In this document: positions 1 through 11,798 of the stretch, one piece after another
How the letters are laid out: every line of letters starts with the position of its first letter
Position numbering within the stretch: position 1 is the first letter of the stretch
DNA from: Rhodovulum steppense
GTDB lineage: Bacteria > Pseudomonadota > Alphaproteobacteria > Rhodobacterales > Rhodobacteraceae
Reading direction: 5' to 3'
NCBI RefSeq assembly: GCF_004339675.1
Contig: NZ_SLVM01000011.1
Span: 43,165 to 107,164, forward strand
DNA: 64,000 bases
The notes under the pieces: generated by a model
The model's input: the letters and a program-made list of their open reading frames with translations, nothing else
The model's database searches: none
Told to the model about the DNA's origin: nothing
Translations under genes and position numbers: made by a program

Positions 1-56
1 TTGCCGACGAGTGTCTCGCTGGCTTCGTTCAGGAGCTTAGGAATAATTTCGGTCAT
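1..56 (-). CDS. 5' end of an unknown gene running off the window
   Basis: An ATG at 56 on the minus strand opens a frame that stays open to the window edge (18 codons, beginning MTEIIPKLLNEASETLVG). A GGGGAG about ten bases upstream could be its ribosome binding site. The peptide is too short to recognise. It would be transcribed divergently from the gene at 129. It may also be chance. Confidence 0.4.
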   Translation of the reverse strand, partial: MTEIIPKLLNEASETLVG

Positions 57-128
57 GTTCGAATTCACTCCCCGAGTCCGAGGGGTACCTATGAAATCGG
101 AGGGCAAAGAAACGCTAGCGTTAGTATT

Positions 129-572
129 TTGTTTAAATCTTCTGATTTGCTGGAAGGCGGACAATGGAATTTGAAGGCAAAATCCTATATCGAGCGCCAA
201 GATGAAATAGATATAATTAGTGTAATACATGAATATCATGGCTTTGCAAGCAAAATATTTATTTCATATTTGGCCCGAATTGGCTTGCTGTTCGATGTTG
301 GTTTGGGTGAGTTGAGAAAAATACGCGCAATGCGGCGGCACACGCTAATGACCAGCTATCTTAACGCGATATTACCGGCCGTAAGCGGGGGAGATTTTGA
401 TCCTTACTGTCACTTAGACAAGATATTTTGTAATGAAGAGTTGGAGCGAATTTTGTCGCTGCCATGCCGTTCGCGACAACAAGTAGATTATATGATTATG
501 CTTCGTGATCCTTTAGGTTTATGTGAGCAGAATTTTCGTGAGGATCTCTACAGGCTTTTCGGCGCTGAATAG
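129..572 (+). CDS. hypothetical protein, AT-rich
   Basis: A 147-residue frame with a TTG start; no ATG in this frame gives a better start. I do not recognise the protein. It is soluble, with no clear signal peptide or membrane segment, and has a central Arg-rich stretch (around residues 60-70, RKIRAMRRH) and several cysteines. Its base composition is far more AT-rich than everything from 600 to 22,000 and it uses AT-rich codons freely, which suggests recent acquisition. It stops just before a dispersed hairpin repeat at 577. The true start could be different because the upstream region is also AT-rich. Confidence 0.55.
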   Translation: MFKSSDLLEGGQWNLKAKSYIERQDEIDIISVIHEYHGFASKIFISYLARIGLLFDVGLGELRKIRAMRRHTLMTSYLNAILPAVSGGDFDPYCHLDKIFCNEELERILSLPCRSRQQVDYMIMLRDPLGLCEQNFREDLYRLFGAE

Positions 573-576
573 CACC

Positions 577-599
577 CGTAGGGTGGCTGCCAACCCACC
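577..599. repeat. dispersed hairpin repeat, copy 1
   Basis: A 23-bp unit beginning CGTAGGGTGG and ending CAACCCACC, whose ends can pair (GGGTGG/CCACCC-like). A second copy with two mismatches lies at 4403-4425. Both sit just past a gene's end, so a terminator or RNA-stability role is possible. Confidence 0.55.
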
Positions 600-685
600 A
601 TCCCCCGGCCACCCCACCACGCTCCCGCATTGCCCACCCCCGCCCCGCGCCCTAGGATCACCGGGAAAGCGCAAGGGGGGGCTCC

Positions 686-1093
686 ATGTCGGTCGTCACG
701 CTGATCGTTCTCTATCTCGTCACCGCGATCTTCTTTCTCGCCGTCGATGCGGTGATGCTGACCAAATTCATGCGCCCGCTGTTCGAGCGTTATGTCGGCG
801 ACTGGCTGCTCGACAGCCCGCGGCTGGGCGCGGCGGCGGTGTTCTACCTCGCCTATGTCGCGGGGCTGGTCTATCTGGTCTCGCGCCCCGCGCTGGCGGC
901 GGGCGATCCGATGCAGGCGCTGGTGCAGGGCGCCATCCTCGGCGCGATGGCCTATGGCACCTATGAATTCACCAACTGGGCCACGCTCAGGAACTGGTCG
1001 GTCGTGCAGGTCGTCGTCGACACGACCTGGGGCGCGGTGCTGACCGGCGTCTCGGCCTGGGTCGGCGTGACGGTGGCGCGGGCGATTGCCTGA
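686..1093 (+). CDS. DUF2177 family membrane protein
   Basis: A 135-residue integral membrane protein with four hydrophobic segments (about residues 3-25, 45-65, 78-95 and 108-132). The motif YGTYEFTNWATLRNWS (around residues 90-105) matches the DUF2177 family signature. The function of the family is not known. A GGGGGGG run lies five bases before the ATG and serves as ribosome binding site. It stands alone, converging on the cold-shock gene across a hairpin-rich 105-bp gap. Confidence 0.85.
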   Translation: MSVVTLIVLYLVTAIFFLAVDAVMLTKFMRPLFERYVGDWLLDSPRLGAAAVFYLAYVAGLVYLVSRPALAAGDPMQALVQGAILGAMAYGTYEFTNWATLRNWSVVQVVVDTTWGAVLTGVSAWVGVTVARAIA

Positions 1094-1115
1094 AAAACGG
1101 GCAAAACGACAGCGT

Positions 1116-1137
1116 GCGGCCCGTTAACCCGGGCCGC
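1116..1137. terminator. GC-rich hairpin between convergent genes
   Basis: Eight-base arms GCGGCCCG (1116-1123) and CGGGCCGC (1130-1137) around a six-base loop. It lies downstream of both convergent genes (ends at 1093 and 1199). There is no T run, so termination is an inference. Confidence 0.4.
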
Positions 1138-1156
1138 CGCCGGAAAAAGGTCCGAT

Positions 1157-1186
1157 GGAATTCATATGGAAATCATATGGAATTCC
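1157..1186. repeat. near-perfect AT-rich palindrome
   Basis: GGAATTCATATG (1157-1168), a five-base spacer, then CATATGGAATTCC (1174-1186): 12-base arms with one bulged G. It can also be read as three ATGGAA(A/T)TC-type direct repeats. It lies between convergent genes and could be the distal half of a bidirectional terminator. It contains two EcoRI and two NdeI sites by chance or by origin. Confidence 0.5.
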
Positions 1187-1198
1187 GATTTGACGGAG

Positions 1199-1405
1199 TC
1201 AGAGCAGCCGCAGCTCGCCCGCCGATTTCCGCCCGTCGCGGCCCTCGATCATCTCGAAGGCGACCTTCTGGTTGTCGGCCAGCCCGGTCAGCCCGGCGCG
1301 CTCCACCGCCGAGATATGCACGAACACGTCCTTGCCGCCGTCATCGGGCGCAATGAACCCGAAGCCCTTGGTAGTATTGAACCATTTCACGGTGCCGGTG
1401 GGCAT
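1199..1405 (-). CDS. cold-shock protein (CspA family)
   Basis: A 68-residue single cold-shock domain that binds single-stranded nucleic acid. RNP1-like KGFGFIAPDD (about residues 14-23) and RNP2-like VFVHIS (about 28-33) are intact. The start at 1405 (MPTGTVKWFN) gives the usual family length; GGAGAGG sits six bases upstream, whereas the ATG six bases earlier would abut it. A much longer in-frame extension upstream is Arg/Pro-rich and is not family sequence. Monocistronic. Confidence 0.93.
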   Translation of the reverse strand: MPTGTVKWFNTTKGFGFIAPDDGGKDVFVHISAVERAGLTGLADNQKVAFEMIEGRDGRKSAGELRLL

Positions 1406-1619
1406 CGTCATCCTCTCCATCTTCGGTTTCCGCCCCCGCGGAATTGCCGGGCGCGGGTCACAGCCAGGTCTTCCAGTCTTCCGGCTGCCCCGAAAGAGGA
1501 GCGGTCGCCCAGGTCGTCTGCCGTCACGGGGCGAAAGCATGCGGGACGAATCAACCCAAAATCAAGTGAAGTTTACAAGGCCCCTTTTCCCCCCATACTG
1601 CACCGAAAAGGAGTCCCGA

Positions 1620-1964
1620 ATGATCGTTTACGGCTTGAAAACATGCGATTCCTGCCGAAAGGCCCGCGCCGCGCTGACAGCCGCGGGCCACCCCGCAGAG
1701 CTGCGCGACCTGCGCGAAACCCCGCTCTCCCCGGCCGAAATCGCCCGCTTCCTCGCCGCCTTCGGCAATACCCTCGTCAACCATCGCTCGACCACCTGGC
1801 GCGCCCTGCCAGAGGCCGAGCGTGCGAAAGATCCGACCGCCCTCCTGGCCGCCCATCCCGCCCTGATGAAGCGCCCGGTGATCGAGGTGGACGGGCGGCT
1901 GCATCTGGGCTGGGACCGCGCGGTGCAGGAGGAACTGCTTGGCAAGGCCGCGCCGGGCGCCTAG
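1620..1964 (+). CDS. ArsC/Spx-family (YffB-like) protein
   Basis: A 114-residue thioredoxin-fold protein of the ArsC/Spx/YffB group. The N-terminus reads MIVYGLKTCDSCRKARAAL, with a CDSC pair at about residues 9-12 in the usual active-site place. Family members act as glutathione- or thioredoxin-linked reductases or as RNA polymerase partners; the arsenate reductase label is not safe, and no arsenic genes are near. The ATG at 1620 follows AAAGGAG by six bases. Upstream codons in frame are open but do not look like coding sequence. Confidence 0.85.
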   Translation: MIVYGLKTCDSCRKARAALTAAGHPAELRDLRETPLSPAEIARFLAAFGNTLVNHRSTTWRALPEAERAKDPTALLAAHPALMKRPVIEVDGRLHLGWDRAVQEELLGKAAPGA

Positions 1965-1994
1965 ATCGGGCCGAGACAGGCAAGGAGTCGATCA

Positions 1995-2351
1995 ATGCGC
2001 AACGCCGCCCTGACCCTTGGGGTGATCGCGGGCCTGCTGGGCCTGATCGTGGGCTTTTTCGGCTATGGCTACACCGTCTTCATCGAAAGTTTCGGCGAAA
2101 TCGGCGATCTGGCCCGGCAGGTCGAGAACCCCGAGCGCACGCGCATCATCTCGCTTCTGGCGCCGATCCTTGCGATTGCGGGGGGCGCGATGGCGCGGGC
2201 CCAGAACGTCGTGGGCGGGCTGATGATGCTGGTGTCCTGCGCGGGGATGTATTGGGGCTTTGGCTTCAACGTCTTCACCATGTTCCCCATCGCGATGTGC
2301 GGTCTGGGCGGCGTGCTGGCGCTGGCCGCCCGCCGCCCGGACCCGGCCTGA
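1995..2351 (+). CDS. small membrane protein, unknown function
   Basis: A 118-residue protein with about three to four hydrophobic helices (residues 4-32, 52-68, 70-90, 92-110) and a short charged stretch between the first two. It resembles DUF4064-type small membrane proteins, but I cannot assign a function. AAGGAG precedes the ATG by seven bases. It follows the ArsC-like gene by 30 bases on the same strand, so the two may be co-transcribed, and it ends two bases from the end of the convergent thrS. Confidence 0.7.
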   Translation: MRNAALTLGVIAGLLGLIVGFFGYGYTVFIESFGEIGDLARQVENPERTRIISLLAPILAIAGGAMARAQNVVGGLMMLVSCAGMYWGFGFNVFTMFPIAMCGLGGVLALAARRPDPA

Positions 2352-2353
2352 GA

Positions 2354-4300
2354 TCAGGCCAGATCGGGGGGCAGGGCGGCCGCGGCGAGGTCTGCCACCA
2401 CCGCGTCCAGCGCCACGGTCTGCGTGCCCTGTTCGCCCAGCCGACGCAGGGTCACGCTGCGGTCCTCGACCTCGCGCGCGCCGATGGCCAGGATCACGGG
2501 CACCTTGCCAAGGCTGTGCTCGCGCACCTTGTAGTTGATCTTTTCGTTGCGAATATCGGCCTCTGCCCGAACGCCCGCCGCGGTCAGACGCGCCACCACC
2601 TCGCGCACGAAATCGTCCGCCTCCGACACGATCGAGGCCACCACCACCTGCCGCGGCGCCAGCCAGAAGGGCAGTTTCCCGGCGAAGTTCTCGATGAGAA
2701 TCCCGATGAACCGCTCGAACGACCCGAGGATCGCGCGGTGCAGCATGACGGGGCGGTGCTTGGCGCCATCCTCGCCGATATAGGTCGCCTCCAGCCGTTC
2801 GGGCAGCACGAAATCCACCTGAAGCGTGCCGCATTGCCAGTCGCGCCCGATGGCGTCGGTCAGCACGAATTCCAGCTTGGGCCCGTAGAAGGCGCCTTCG
2901 CCCGGGTTCAGCTCATAGGCATAGCCCGCCGCCTCGGTCGCCGCTTTCAGCGCGGCCTCGGCCTTGTCCCAGACCTCGTCGCTGCCCGCGCGCATCTCGG
3001 GGCGGTCCGAGAATTTCACCCGGAACTTCTCGAAGCCGAGATCGGCATAGATCGCGCTCAGCATCGCGATGAAGCGGCGGGTTTCCTCCTCGATCTGGCT
3101 CTCGCGGCAGAAGATATGCGCATCGTCCTGGGTAAAGCCGCGCACCCGCATGATCCCGTGCAGCGCGCCAGAGGGTTCATAGCGGTTGCACGAGCCGAAT
3201 TCGGCCATGCGCAGGGGCAGGTCGCGATAGGATTTGAGCCCCTGGTTGAAGATCTGCACATGGCAGGGGCAGTTCATCGGCTTGAGCGCATTGACCGATT
3301 TCTCGCGCGCATGCTCCTCGTCCACTTCGACGATGAACATATGCTCCTGATACTTTTCCCAATGGCCCGAGGCTTCCCAGAGACGGCGGTCCACCACCTG
3401 GGGCGTGTTCACCTCGACATAGCCATTCGCGTTCTGCCGCCGCCGCATGTAGTCCTGCAAGACCGTGTAGATGCGCCAGCCATTGGGGTGCCAGAACACC
3501 TGGCCGGGCGCTTCTTCCTGCATGTGGAACAGGTCCATTTCCCGCCCCAGCCGGCGATGGTCGCGCTTCTCGGCTTCTTCGAGGAAATGCAGGTAATCCT
3601 TCAACGCCTCGCGGTTGCGGAAGGCGACGCCATAGATGCGTTGCAGCATCGGGCGATTGCTGTCGCCGCGCCAATAGGCGCCCGCGACCTTCATCAGCTT
3701 GAAGGCATCGGCGGGCAATTGGCCGGTGTGTTGCAGATGCGGGCCGCGGCACAGATCCTGCCAATGGCCGTGCCAATACATGCGGATCGGCTGGCCCTCG
3801 GGGATCATGCCGACCAGTTCCACCTTGTACGGTTCGTTATTGGCCTCGTAATACTTCACCGCCCGCTCACGGTCCCAGATTTCCGTGGTCACCGGATCGC
3901 GGCGGTTGATGATCTCTTTCATCTTCGCTTCGATCTGGCCCAGATCCTCGGGCGTAAAGGGGTCTTGGCGGTCGAAATCGTAATACCAGCCATTCTCGAT
4001 CACCGGGCCGATGGTCACCTTGACGTCGGGCCAAAGCTCCTGCACCGCGCGGGCCATGACATGGGCCAGGTCGTGGCGGATCAGTTCCAGCGCGGCGGCA
4101 TCGTCCTGCATCGTGTTGATGGCGATGGCCGCATCCTCATGGAGGGGCCATTGCAGGTCGAAATGCTGCCCGTTCACCTGGGCCGAGATCGCCTTTTTCG
4201 CCAGCGAGGTCGAGATCGAGGCCGCCACCTCGGCCGGGGTCGTGCCGGCCGGAAAGCTGCGGTGATTGCCATCGGGAAAAGTCAGCGTGATCTGGCCCAT
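2354..4300 (-). CDS. thrS: threonine--tRNA ligase
   Basis: A 648-residue class II aminoacyl-tRNA synthetase that charges tRNA-Thr, full length for the family. Order: N-terminal TGS domain ([11 protein letters not shown]..., about residues 1-62), the HxxxH editing domain ([12 protein letters not shown], about 75-85), then the catalytic core with the zinc-binding Cys in [10 protein letters not shown] and motif 2 [10 protein letters not shown], and a C-terminal anticodon-binding domain ([13 protein letters not shown]...). The ATG at 4300 follows GGAGG closely; the 28-codon extension upstream is not family sequence. Same strand as valS, with a 140-bp gap holding a hairpin repeat. No T-box leader is visible. 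Confidence 0.97.
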   Translation of the reverse strand: MGQITLTFPDGNHRSFPAGTTPAEVAASISTSLAKKAISAQVNGQHFDLQWPLHEDAAIAINTMQDDAAALELIRHDLAHVMARAVQELWPDVKVTIGPVIENGWYYDFDRQDPFTPEDLGQIEAKMKEIINRRDPVTTEIWDRERAVKYYEANNEPYKVELVGMIPEGQPIRMYWHGHWQDLCRGPHLQHTGQLPADAFKLMKVAGAYWRGDSNRPMLQRIYGVAFRNREALKDYLHFLEEAEKRDHRRLGREMDLFHMQEEAPGQVFWHPNGWRIYTVLQDYMRRRQNANGYVEVNTPQVVDRRLWEASGHWEKYQEHMFIVEVDEEHAREKSVNALKPMNCPCHVQIFNQGLKSYRDLPLRMAEFGSCNRYEPSGALHGIMRVRGFTQDDAHIFCRESQIEEETRRFIAMLSAIYADLGFEKFRVKFSDRPEMRAGSDEVWDKAEAALKAATEAAGYAYELNPGEGAFYGPKLEFVLTDAIGRDWQCGTLQVDFVLPERLEATYIGEDGAKHRPVMLHRAILGSFERFIGILIENFAGKLPFWLAPRQVVVASIVSEADDFVREVVARLTAAGVRAEADIRNEKINYKVREHSLGKVPVILAIGAREVEDRSVTLRRLGEQGTQTVALDAVVADLAAAALPPDLA

Positions 4301-4402
4301 TGCGGCCTCCTCGTCGGTTTGGCGCCCACGGAACGCCCGGTTGCGGGTTATGTCGCGCCCCTGATGAACCCGGGCGTTGGGCAAGTCAAGACGGCGGGGC
4401 TG

Positions 4403-4425
4403 CGTAGGGTGGGTGTCAACCCACC
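4403..4425. repeat. dispersed hairpin repeat, copy 2
   Basis: Same 23-bp unit as at 577-599 with two substitutions; here the inner arms GGGTGGGT and ACCCACC pair better. It lies between the end of valS (4443) and the start of thrS (4300), where it could terminate or separate the two transcripts. Confidence 0.55.
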
Positions 4426-4442
4426 GCCTGCCCCCGCCGCCC

Positions 4443-7433
<2,991 letters not shown>

Positions 7434-7567
7434 GGGGCGCGGTCCTCGGCATCGGATGGGCATTGGCGCGTGACTTAGCGAATGCCCGGGCCAAGGCCAA
7501 GCCCCGGCGGGGCTGGACAGGGGCGGCATGGCCGCTATCGTCCGCCCCGACAGCAGGGGGACGCGGG

Positions 7568-9856
7568 ATGGACAGCAAATTCGGCCAGAGCCAGCCGGGC
7601 GGGCGGATCGAGGATCGCCGCTTCCTGACCGGGCAGGGGCGCTATGTGGACGATATCGCGCCTGCCGATGCGCTGCATGCGCTGTTCCTGCGCAGCCCCG
7701 TCGCGCATGGCCGGATCGCGGCGCTGGACGTGGCGGCGGCGCGGGCGGCGGAGGGGGTGCATCTGGTGCTGACGGCCGGGGACCTGCGGGCGGCGGGCGT
7801 GACGCTGGAGATGGACGCAGCCCTTGTGCGCAACCGCGATGGCAGTTCGGGGGCGGCGACGGCGCGGCCGCTGCTGGCGGAGGACCGGGTGCGGTTCGTG
7901 GGCGAGGCGGTGGCGGTGGTGGTGGCCGACAGGCCGGATCAGGCGCGCGATGCGCTTGAGGCGATCGGGCTGGAGATCGAGGAATTGCCCCCGCATCTGG
8001 CGCTGGCCCCGGGCGGGGACGCGATCCATCCGTCCGCGCCGGGCAACCTGGCCTATGACTGGGCAATGGGCGATGCGGCGGCGGTCGAGGCGGCATTCGC
8101 GGCGGCGGCGCATGTGGTCAAGCTGGAGGTGGCGGATCATCGGGTGATCGTGAACGCGATGGAGCCGCGCGGCTGCTGGGCCGAATGGCAGGGCGGGCGG
8201 CTGCATCTGTGCGTGAACGGGCAGGGCGTGTGGGACCAGAAGGCGGGGCTGGCGCGGATGCTGCACCTGCCCGAGGACGCGGTGCGGGTGACCAACCCCG
8301 ATGTGGGCGGCGGTTTCGGGATGAAGGCGATGAGCTATCCCGAATATTACGTCATCGCCCAGGCCGCGCGGATGCTGGGGCGCCCGGTGCGCTGGATGTC
8401 GGAGCGGACCGAGGCGATGCTGAGCGACAATGCCGGGCGCGATCTGGTCTCGAGGGTGGAACTGGCCTTTGATGCGGGGCACCGGATCATCGGCTACCGG
8501 GTCGGCAATGTCTCGAATCTGGGGGCCTACAATTCCGAGAACGCCCAGCCGATACAGTCCAGGCTGTTCGCCAAGGTGCTGACCGGGGCCTATGACATTC
8601 CCGCCGCGCTGTTGCAGGTGCAGGGCGTCTTTACCAACACCACGCCGGTTGACGCCTATCGCGGTGCGGGCCGGCCCGAGGCGATCTATGCGCTGGAGCG
8701 TGCGATGGACCATGCCGCCCGCGTGCTGGGCGTGGACCCGTGGGAGTTGCGGCGGCGGAACTTCATCGGGCGGGATGCCTTTCCCTATCGCACGCCGACG
8801 GGCGAGACCTATGACGTGGGCGATTTCGGCCGGGTTCTGGACCGGGTGCATGGCGTTGCCGATGTGGCGGGGTTCGCGGCGCGCAAGGCCGAGAGTGCGG
8901 CGCGGGGGCGGCTGCGCGGGCTGGGGCTGTGCTATTACATCGAATCGATCCTGGGCGATCCGTCCGAGGCGGCCGAGGTCGAGTTCCGCGAGGATGGCGG
9001 CGTGAACCTTTATGTCGGCACGCAGTCGAACGGGCAGGGGCACGAGACGGTCTATGCCCGCTTCCTGTCCGAACGCAGCGGCATCCCGGTCGAGGACATC
9101 CGCGTGATCCAGGGCGACAGCGACCTGATCGCGACGGGGGGCGGCACGGGCGGGTCGCGGTCGGTGACGACGCAGGGCAGCGCGACGCTGGCGACGGTTC
9201 AGGCGATGCTGGCCGCGTTCACCCCGTTTCTGGCCGAGCGGATGGGGGTCGATCCGGCCGATCTGGCCTTTGACGGCGAGACATTCCGCGCGCCGGGCTC
9301 GAACCTGACGCCGACGCTGGCCGAGGCCGCACAGATGGCGCGTGCCGCGGGGCGGGCGGACCTATTGCGTCACCGCGCCGAATACCGGCTGCCGGGGCGG
9401 TCCTATCCCAATGGCGCGCATGTCGCCGAGGTCGAGATCGACCCCGAGACCGGCAGGACCGAACTGGTGAAATACACCGTCACCGACGATTTCGGCACGC
9501 TGATCGCCCCGCAACTGGTCGAGGGGCAGGTTCATGGCGGCATCGCGCAGGGGCTGGGGCAGGTGCTGTGCGAACGCGCGGTGCATGACGAGACCGGCCA
9601 GTTGCTGAGCGCGAGCTTCATGGATTACGCCATGCCGCGTGCCGACGATCTGCCCTTTGTCACCTTTACCACCGCGCCCGTGCCCTCGACCGCGAACCCG
9701 CTGGGCATGAAGGGCTGCGGCGAGGCGGGCACGGTGGGGGCGCTGGCGGCCATCGCGAACGCGGTCGCGGATGCACTGTGGGAGCGCGGCGTGCGGCAGG
9801 CCGACATGCCGTTCACGCCGCACCGGGTCTGGCAGATGCTGCGCGCGGCGGGCTGA
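7568..9856 (+). CDS. xanthine dehydrogenase/CoxL-family molybdopterin-binding subunit
   Basis: A 762-residue large subunit of a molybdenum hydroxylase (aldehyde oxidase/xanthine dehydrogenase superfamily). Seen: GRYVDDI near the N-terminus, [13 protein letters not shown], the [10 protein letters not shown] loop, and the catalytic Glu in [11 protein letters not shown] near the C-terminus. AYRGAGRPE is the form II type, so it is not a true CO dehydrogenase, which needs AYxCSFR. The usual FAD (CoxM-like) and 2Fe-2S (CoxS-like) subunit genes are not beside it, so partners must be elsewhere. Start at 7568 follows a GGGGGA. Substrate unknown. Confidence 0.9.
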   Translation: MDSKFGQSQPGGRIEDRRFLTGQGRYVDDIAPADALHALFLRSPVAHGRIAALDVAAARAAEGVHLVLTAGDLRAAGVTLEMDAALVRNRDGSSGAATARPLLAEDRVRFVGEAVAVVVADRPDQARDALEAIGLEIEELPPHLALAPGGDAIHPSAPGNLAYDWAMGDAAAVEAAFAAAAHVVKLEVADHRVIVNAMEPRGCWAEWQGGRLHLCVNGQGVWDQKAGLARMLHLPEDAVRVTNPDVGGGFGMKAMSYPEYYVIAQAARMLGRPVRWMSERTEAMLSDNAGRDLVSRVELAFDAGHRIIGYRVGNVSNLGAYNSENAQPIQSRLFAKVLTGAYDIPAALLQVQGVFTNTTPVDAYRGAGRPEAIYALERAMDHAARVLGVDPWELRRRNFIGRDAFPYRTPTGETYDVGDFGRVLDRVHGVADVAGFAARKAESAARGRLRGLGLCYYIESILGDPSEAAEVEFREDGGVNLYVGTQSNGQGHETVYARFLSERSGIPVEDIRVIQGDSDLIATGGGTGGSRSVTTQGSATLATVQAMLAAFTPFLAERMGVDPADLAFDGETFRAPGSNLTPTLAEAAQMARAAGRADLLRHRAEYRLPGRSYPNGAHVAEVEIDPETGRTELVKYTVTDDFGTLIAPQLVEGQVHGGIAQGLGQVLCERAVHDETGQLLSASFMDYAMPRADDLPFVTFTTAPVPSTANPLGMKGCGEAGTVGALAAIANAVADALWERGVRQADMPFTPHRVWQMLRAAG

Positions 9857-9924
9857 ACCCGGCCCCTGCCCCTTGGCACCGCCTGCCCCCGCGTGTATGG
9901 CGGCGCAAGCCCAAGGAGAGACCG

Positions 9925-10713
9925 ATGCAAGGCAGCGCCAATCTCAACATCATGATCAAGGCCGCGCGCAAGGCGGGGCGCAGCCTCGTCAAGGATTTCC
10001 GCGAGGTCGAGAACCTTCAGGTCTCGATGAAGGGGGCGGGGGATTTCGTCAGCCGCGCCGACATGGCGGCCGAGAAGATCCTCAAGGAGGAATTGCGCGG
10101 CGCGCGGCCCAATTACGGCTGGCTGGGCGAGGAGACCGGCGAGGAAGCGGGCGAGGATCCGACGCGGCGCTGGATCGTCGATCCGCTGGACGGGACCACG
10201 AATTTCCTGCACGGGCTGCCGCATTGGGCGATTTCCATCGCGCTGGAACACAAGGGCGAGGTCGTCGCGGGCGTGATCTTTGACGCGGCCAAGGACGAGA
10301 TGTTCGTTGCCGAAAAGGGCGCGGGTGCCTGGATGAACGAGCGCCGCCTGCGCGTGTCGGGACGCGCGCGCATGATCGAGGCGATCTTTGCCACGGGCGT
10401 TCCCTTTGCCGCCAAGAAGACCCTGCCCGCCACCTTGCAGGACCTGGCCCGGCTGATGCCGCATTGCGCGGGCGTGCGGCGCTGGGGCTCGGCGGCGCTG
10501 GACCTCGCCTATGTCGCGGCGGGGCGCTATGACGGCTATTGGGAACGCGAGCTGAACGCCTGGGACCTGGCCGCGGGGCTGATCCTGGTGCGCGAGGCGG
10601 GCGGCATGGTCGGCCCGGTGCGCGAAGGCCATGACCCGCTGGTGCATGGCGATGTGATGGTCGCCAATACCGCGCTCTACGAGCCCTTCGCGAAACTGAT
10701 AAGAAACACTTAA
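9925..10713 (+). CDS. suhB: inositol monophosphatase family protein (SuhB-like)
   Basis: A 262-residue Mg-dependent phosphatase. Metal-site motifs are complete: GEETG (about residues 68-72), WIVDPLDGTTNFLHG (about 83-97) and the C-terminal WDLAAG (about 213-218). AAGGAGAG lies four bases before the ATG. In proteobacteria this branch is SuhB, a phosphatase that also acts in rRNA antitermination; which role applies here cannot be seen. A second, more distant member of the fold is at 49,044-49,844. Confidence 0.9.
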   Translation: MQGSANLNIMIKAARKAGRSLVKDFREVENLQVSMKGAGDFVSRADMAAEKILKEELRGARPNYGWLGEETGEEAGEDPTRRWIVDPLDGTTNFLHGLPHWAISIALEHKGEVVAGVIFDAAKDEMFVAEKGAGAWMNERRLRVSGRARMIEAIFATGVPFAAKKTLPATLQDLARLMPHCAGVRRWGSAALDLAYVAAGRYDGYWERELNAWDLAAGLILVREAGGMVGPVREGHDPLVHGDVMVANTALYEPFAKLIRNT

Positions 10714-10789
10714 CGGCCCGCGGCCCGCCATCGTTCTGCCCCTTTCCCCGGCGAAACCCGCGGAAAGGTCAAGGACGAGGGAGCGCAAG

Positions 10790-11026
10790 ATGAGCATGGT
10801 AACGAGTTCGACCGCCGGGACCGGCCCCGGGGCTCGGATCGCAGCCTTTCTGGCGCGCGAGGATGGTGCCGTGACGGTGGATTGGGTCGTGCTGACCGCG
10901 GCCATCGTCGGGGTCTGCATCGGCATGTTCACCTCGGTCAATGCCGGTCTCTACAAGATGGGCGAAACCGTCGGCGAGGGCCTGAGCGAGGCGCAGGTGA
11001 CCCGGCTGGATACTGTCCTGAAATGA
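10790..11026 (+). CDS. Flp-pilin-like small protein
   Basis: A 78-residue protein. Residues about 24-45 (REDGAVTVDWVVLTAAIVG) match the start of Flp/TadE-type class III pre-pilins: a charged leader ending in G, then A-V-T-V-D/E, then a hydrophobic helix of about 20 residues. A prepilin peptidase would cut after the Gly. No tad/cpa genes are within the window, so it is an orphan pilin or pseudopilin-like protein. The family reading is inference from this one motif. It lies 77 bases after suhB and converges on the rhomboid gene. Confidence 0.65.
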   Translation: MSMVTSSTAGTGPGARIAAFLAREDGAVTVDWVVLTAAIVGVCIGMFTSVNAGLYKMGETVGEGLSEAQVTRLDTVLK

Positions 11027-11029
11027 CGC

Positions 11030-11767
11030 CTAGCGCCGCCTGACTGGCGGGATCGTGGTCGGGCGATAGCGCGCCTCGGGATGCGGCGGGTGGCCATGGG
11101 TGCGCGCCCAGAAGCCCGGCCCGCCGCGCCGCAGCCAGAGCGGCAGGGTCAGCATCAGCCCCGCGGCAAAGCCCCCGGCATGGGCCCAATAGGCCACCCC
11201 GCCCCCGTCGCTGGGCGTCGAGAATCCCGCGAAAAGCTGGAGGCCGAACCACAGCCCCAGCATCAGCCAGGCGGGCACCGGCAGGATGCGGATGATGACG
11301 ATCAGGAAGATCAGGATATCGACCCGCGCCCTGGGAAACAGCAGCAGATAGCCCCCCATCACCGCCGCGATCGCCCCCGAGGCGCCGACCATCGGCACCA
11401 TCGAATAGGGCGCCGCCACATATTGCGCCAGCCCCGCGGCCAGCCCCCCGGCAAGGTAGAAGGCCAGAAAGCCCAGATGGCCGAACTCCTCTTCCAGGTT
11501 GTCGCCAAAGATCCACAGAAACAGCATGTTCCCGCCCAGATGCAGCAGCCCGCCATGCAGGAACATCGAGGTGAACAGCCCGTGCAGGTGCATCCCTTCG
11601 CTGATCGCGGCGGGGATCAGCGCCCAGTCCATGAAGAACCGGTCCAGCGCCACGGGGTTGGCGAAGAGGCCCCAGTAGGACAGGAACACGATCACATTGG
11701 CCGCGATCAGGGCATAGACGACATAGGGCGTCCTGGTCGACGGGTTGTGATCGCGCAGCGGGAACAT
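11030..11767 (-). CDS. rhomboid family intramembrane serine protease
   Basis: A 245-residue polytopic membrane protease with six or so hydrophobic helices. The catalytic Ser is in GASGAI and the catalytic His in WAHAGGFAAG; the helix 2 motif HLGGNMLFLWIFGDN is also intact. It cleaves other membrane proteins within the bilayer. The start at 11767 (MFPLRDHNPSTRTP) is typical of the family; the 39 codons upstream in frame lie in the intergenic space. A C-terminal Arg/Pro/His-rich tail follows the last helix. It follows putA on the same strand by 31 bases. Confidence 0.93.
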   Translation of the reverse strand: MFPLRDHNPSTRTPYVVYALIAANVIVFLSYWGLFANPVALDRFFMDWALIPAAISEGMHLHGLFTSMFLHGGLLHLGGNMLFLWIFGDNLEEEFGHLGFLAFYLAGGLAAGLAQYVAAPYSMVPMVGASGAIAAVMGGYLLLFPRARVDILIFLIVIIRILPVPAWLMLGLWFGLQLFAGFSTPSDGGGVAYWAHAGGFAAGLMLTLPLWLRRGGPGFWARTHGHPPHPEARYRPTTIPPVRRR

Positions 11768-11798
11768 CGCATGGAGGCTAGCCGCTGGCGGCCGCCGG

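Noticed and set aside
4301..4442. T-box or other leader before thrS
   Set aside because: Only a hairpin repeat is seen; T-boxes are not expected in this group.
7434..8096. N-terminal extension of valS past 7433
   Set aside because: Pro/Arg-rich, overlaps the divergent CoxL-like gene, and family members start at MPMEKTFN.
7568..9856. Aerobic CO dehydrogenase
   Set aside because: The AYRGAGRPE loop lacks the form I AYxCSFR motif.
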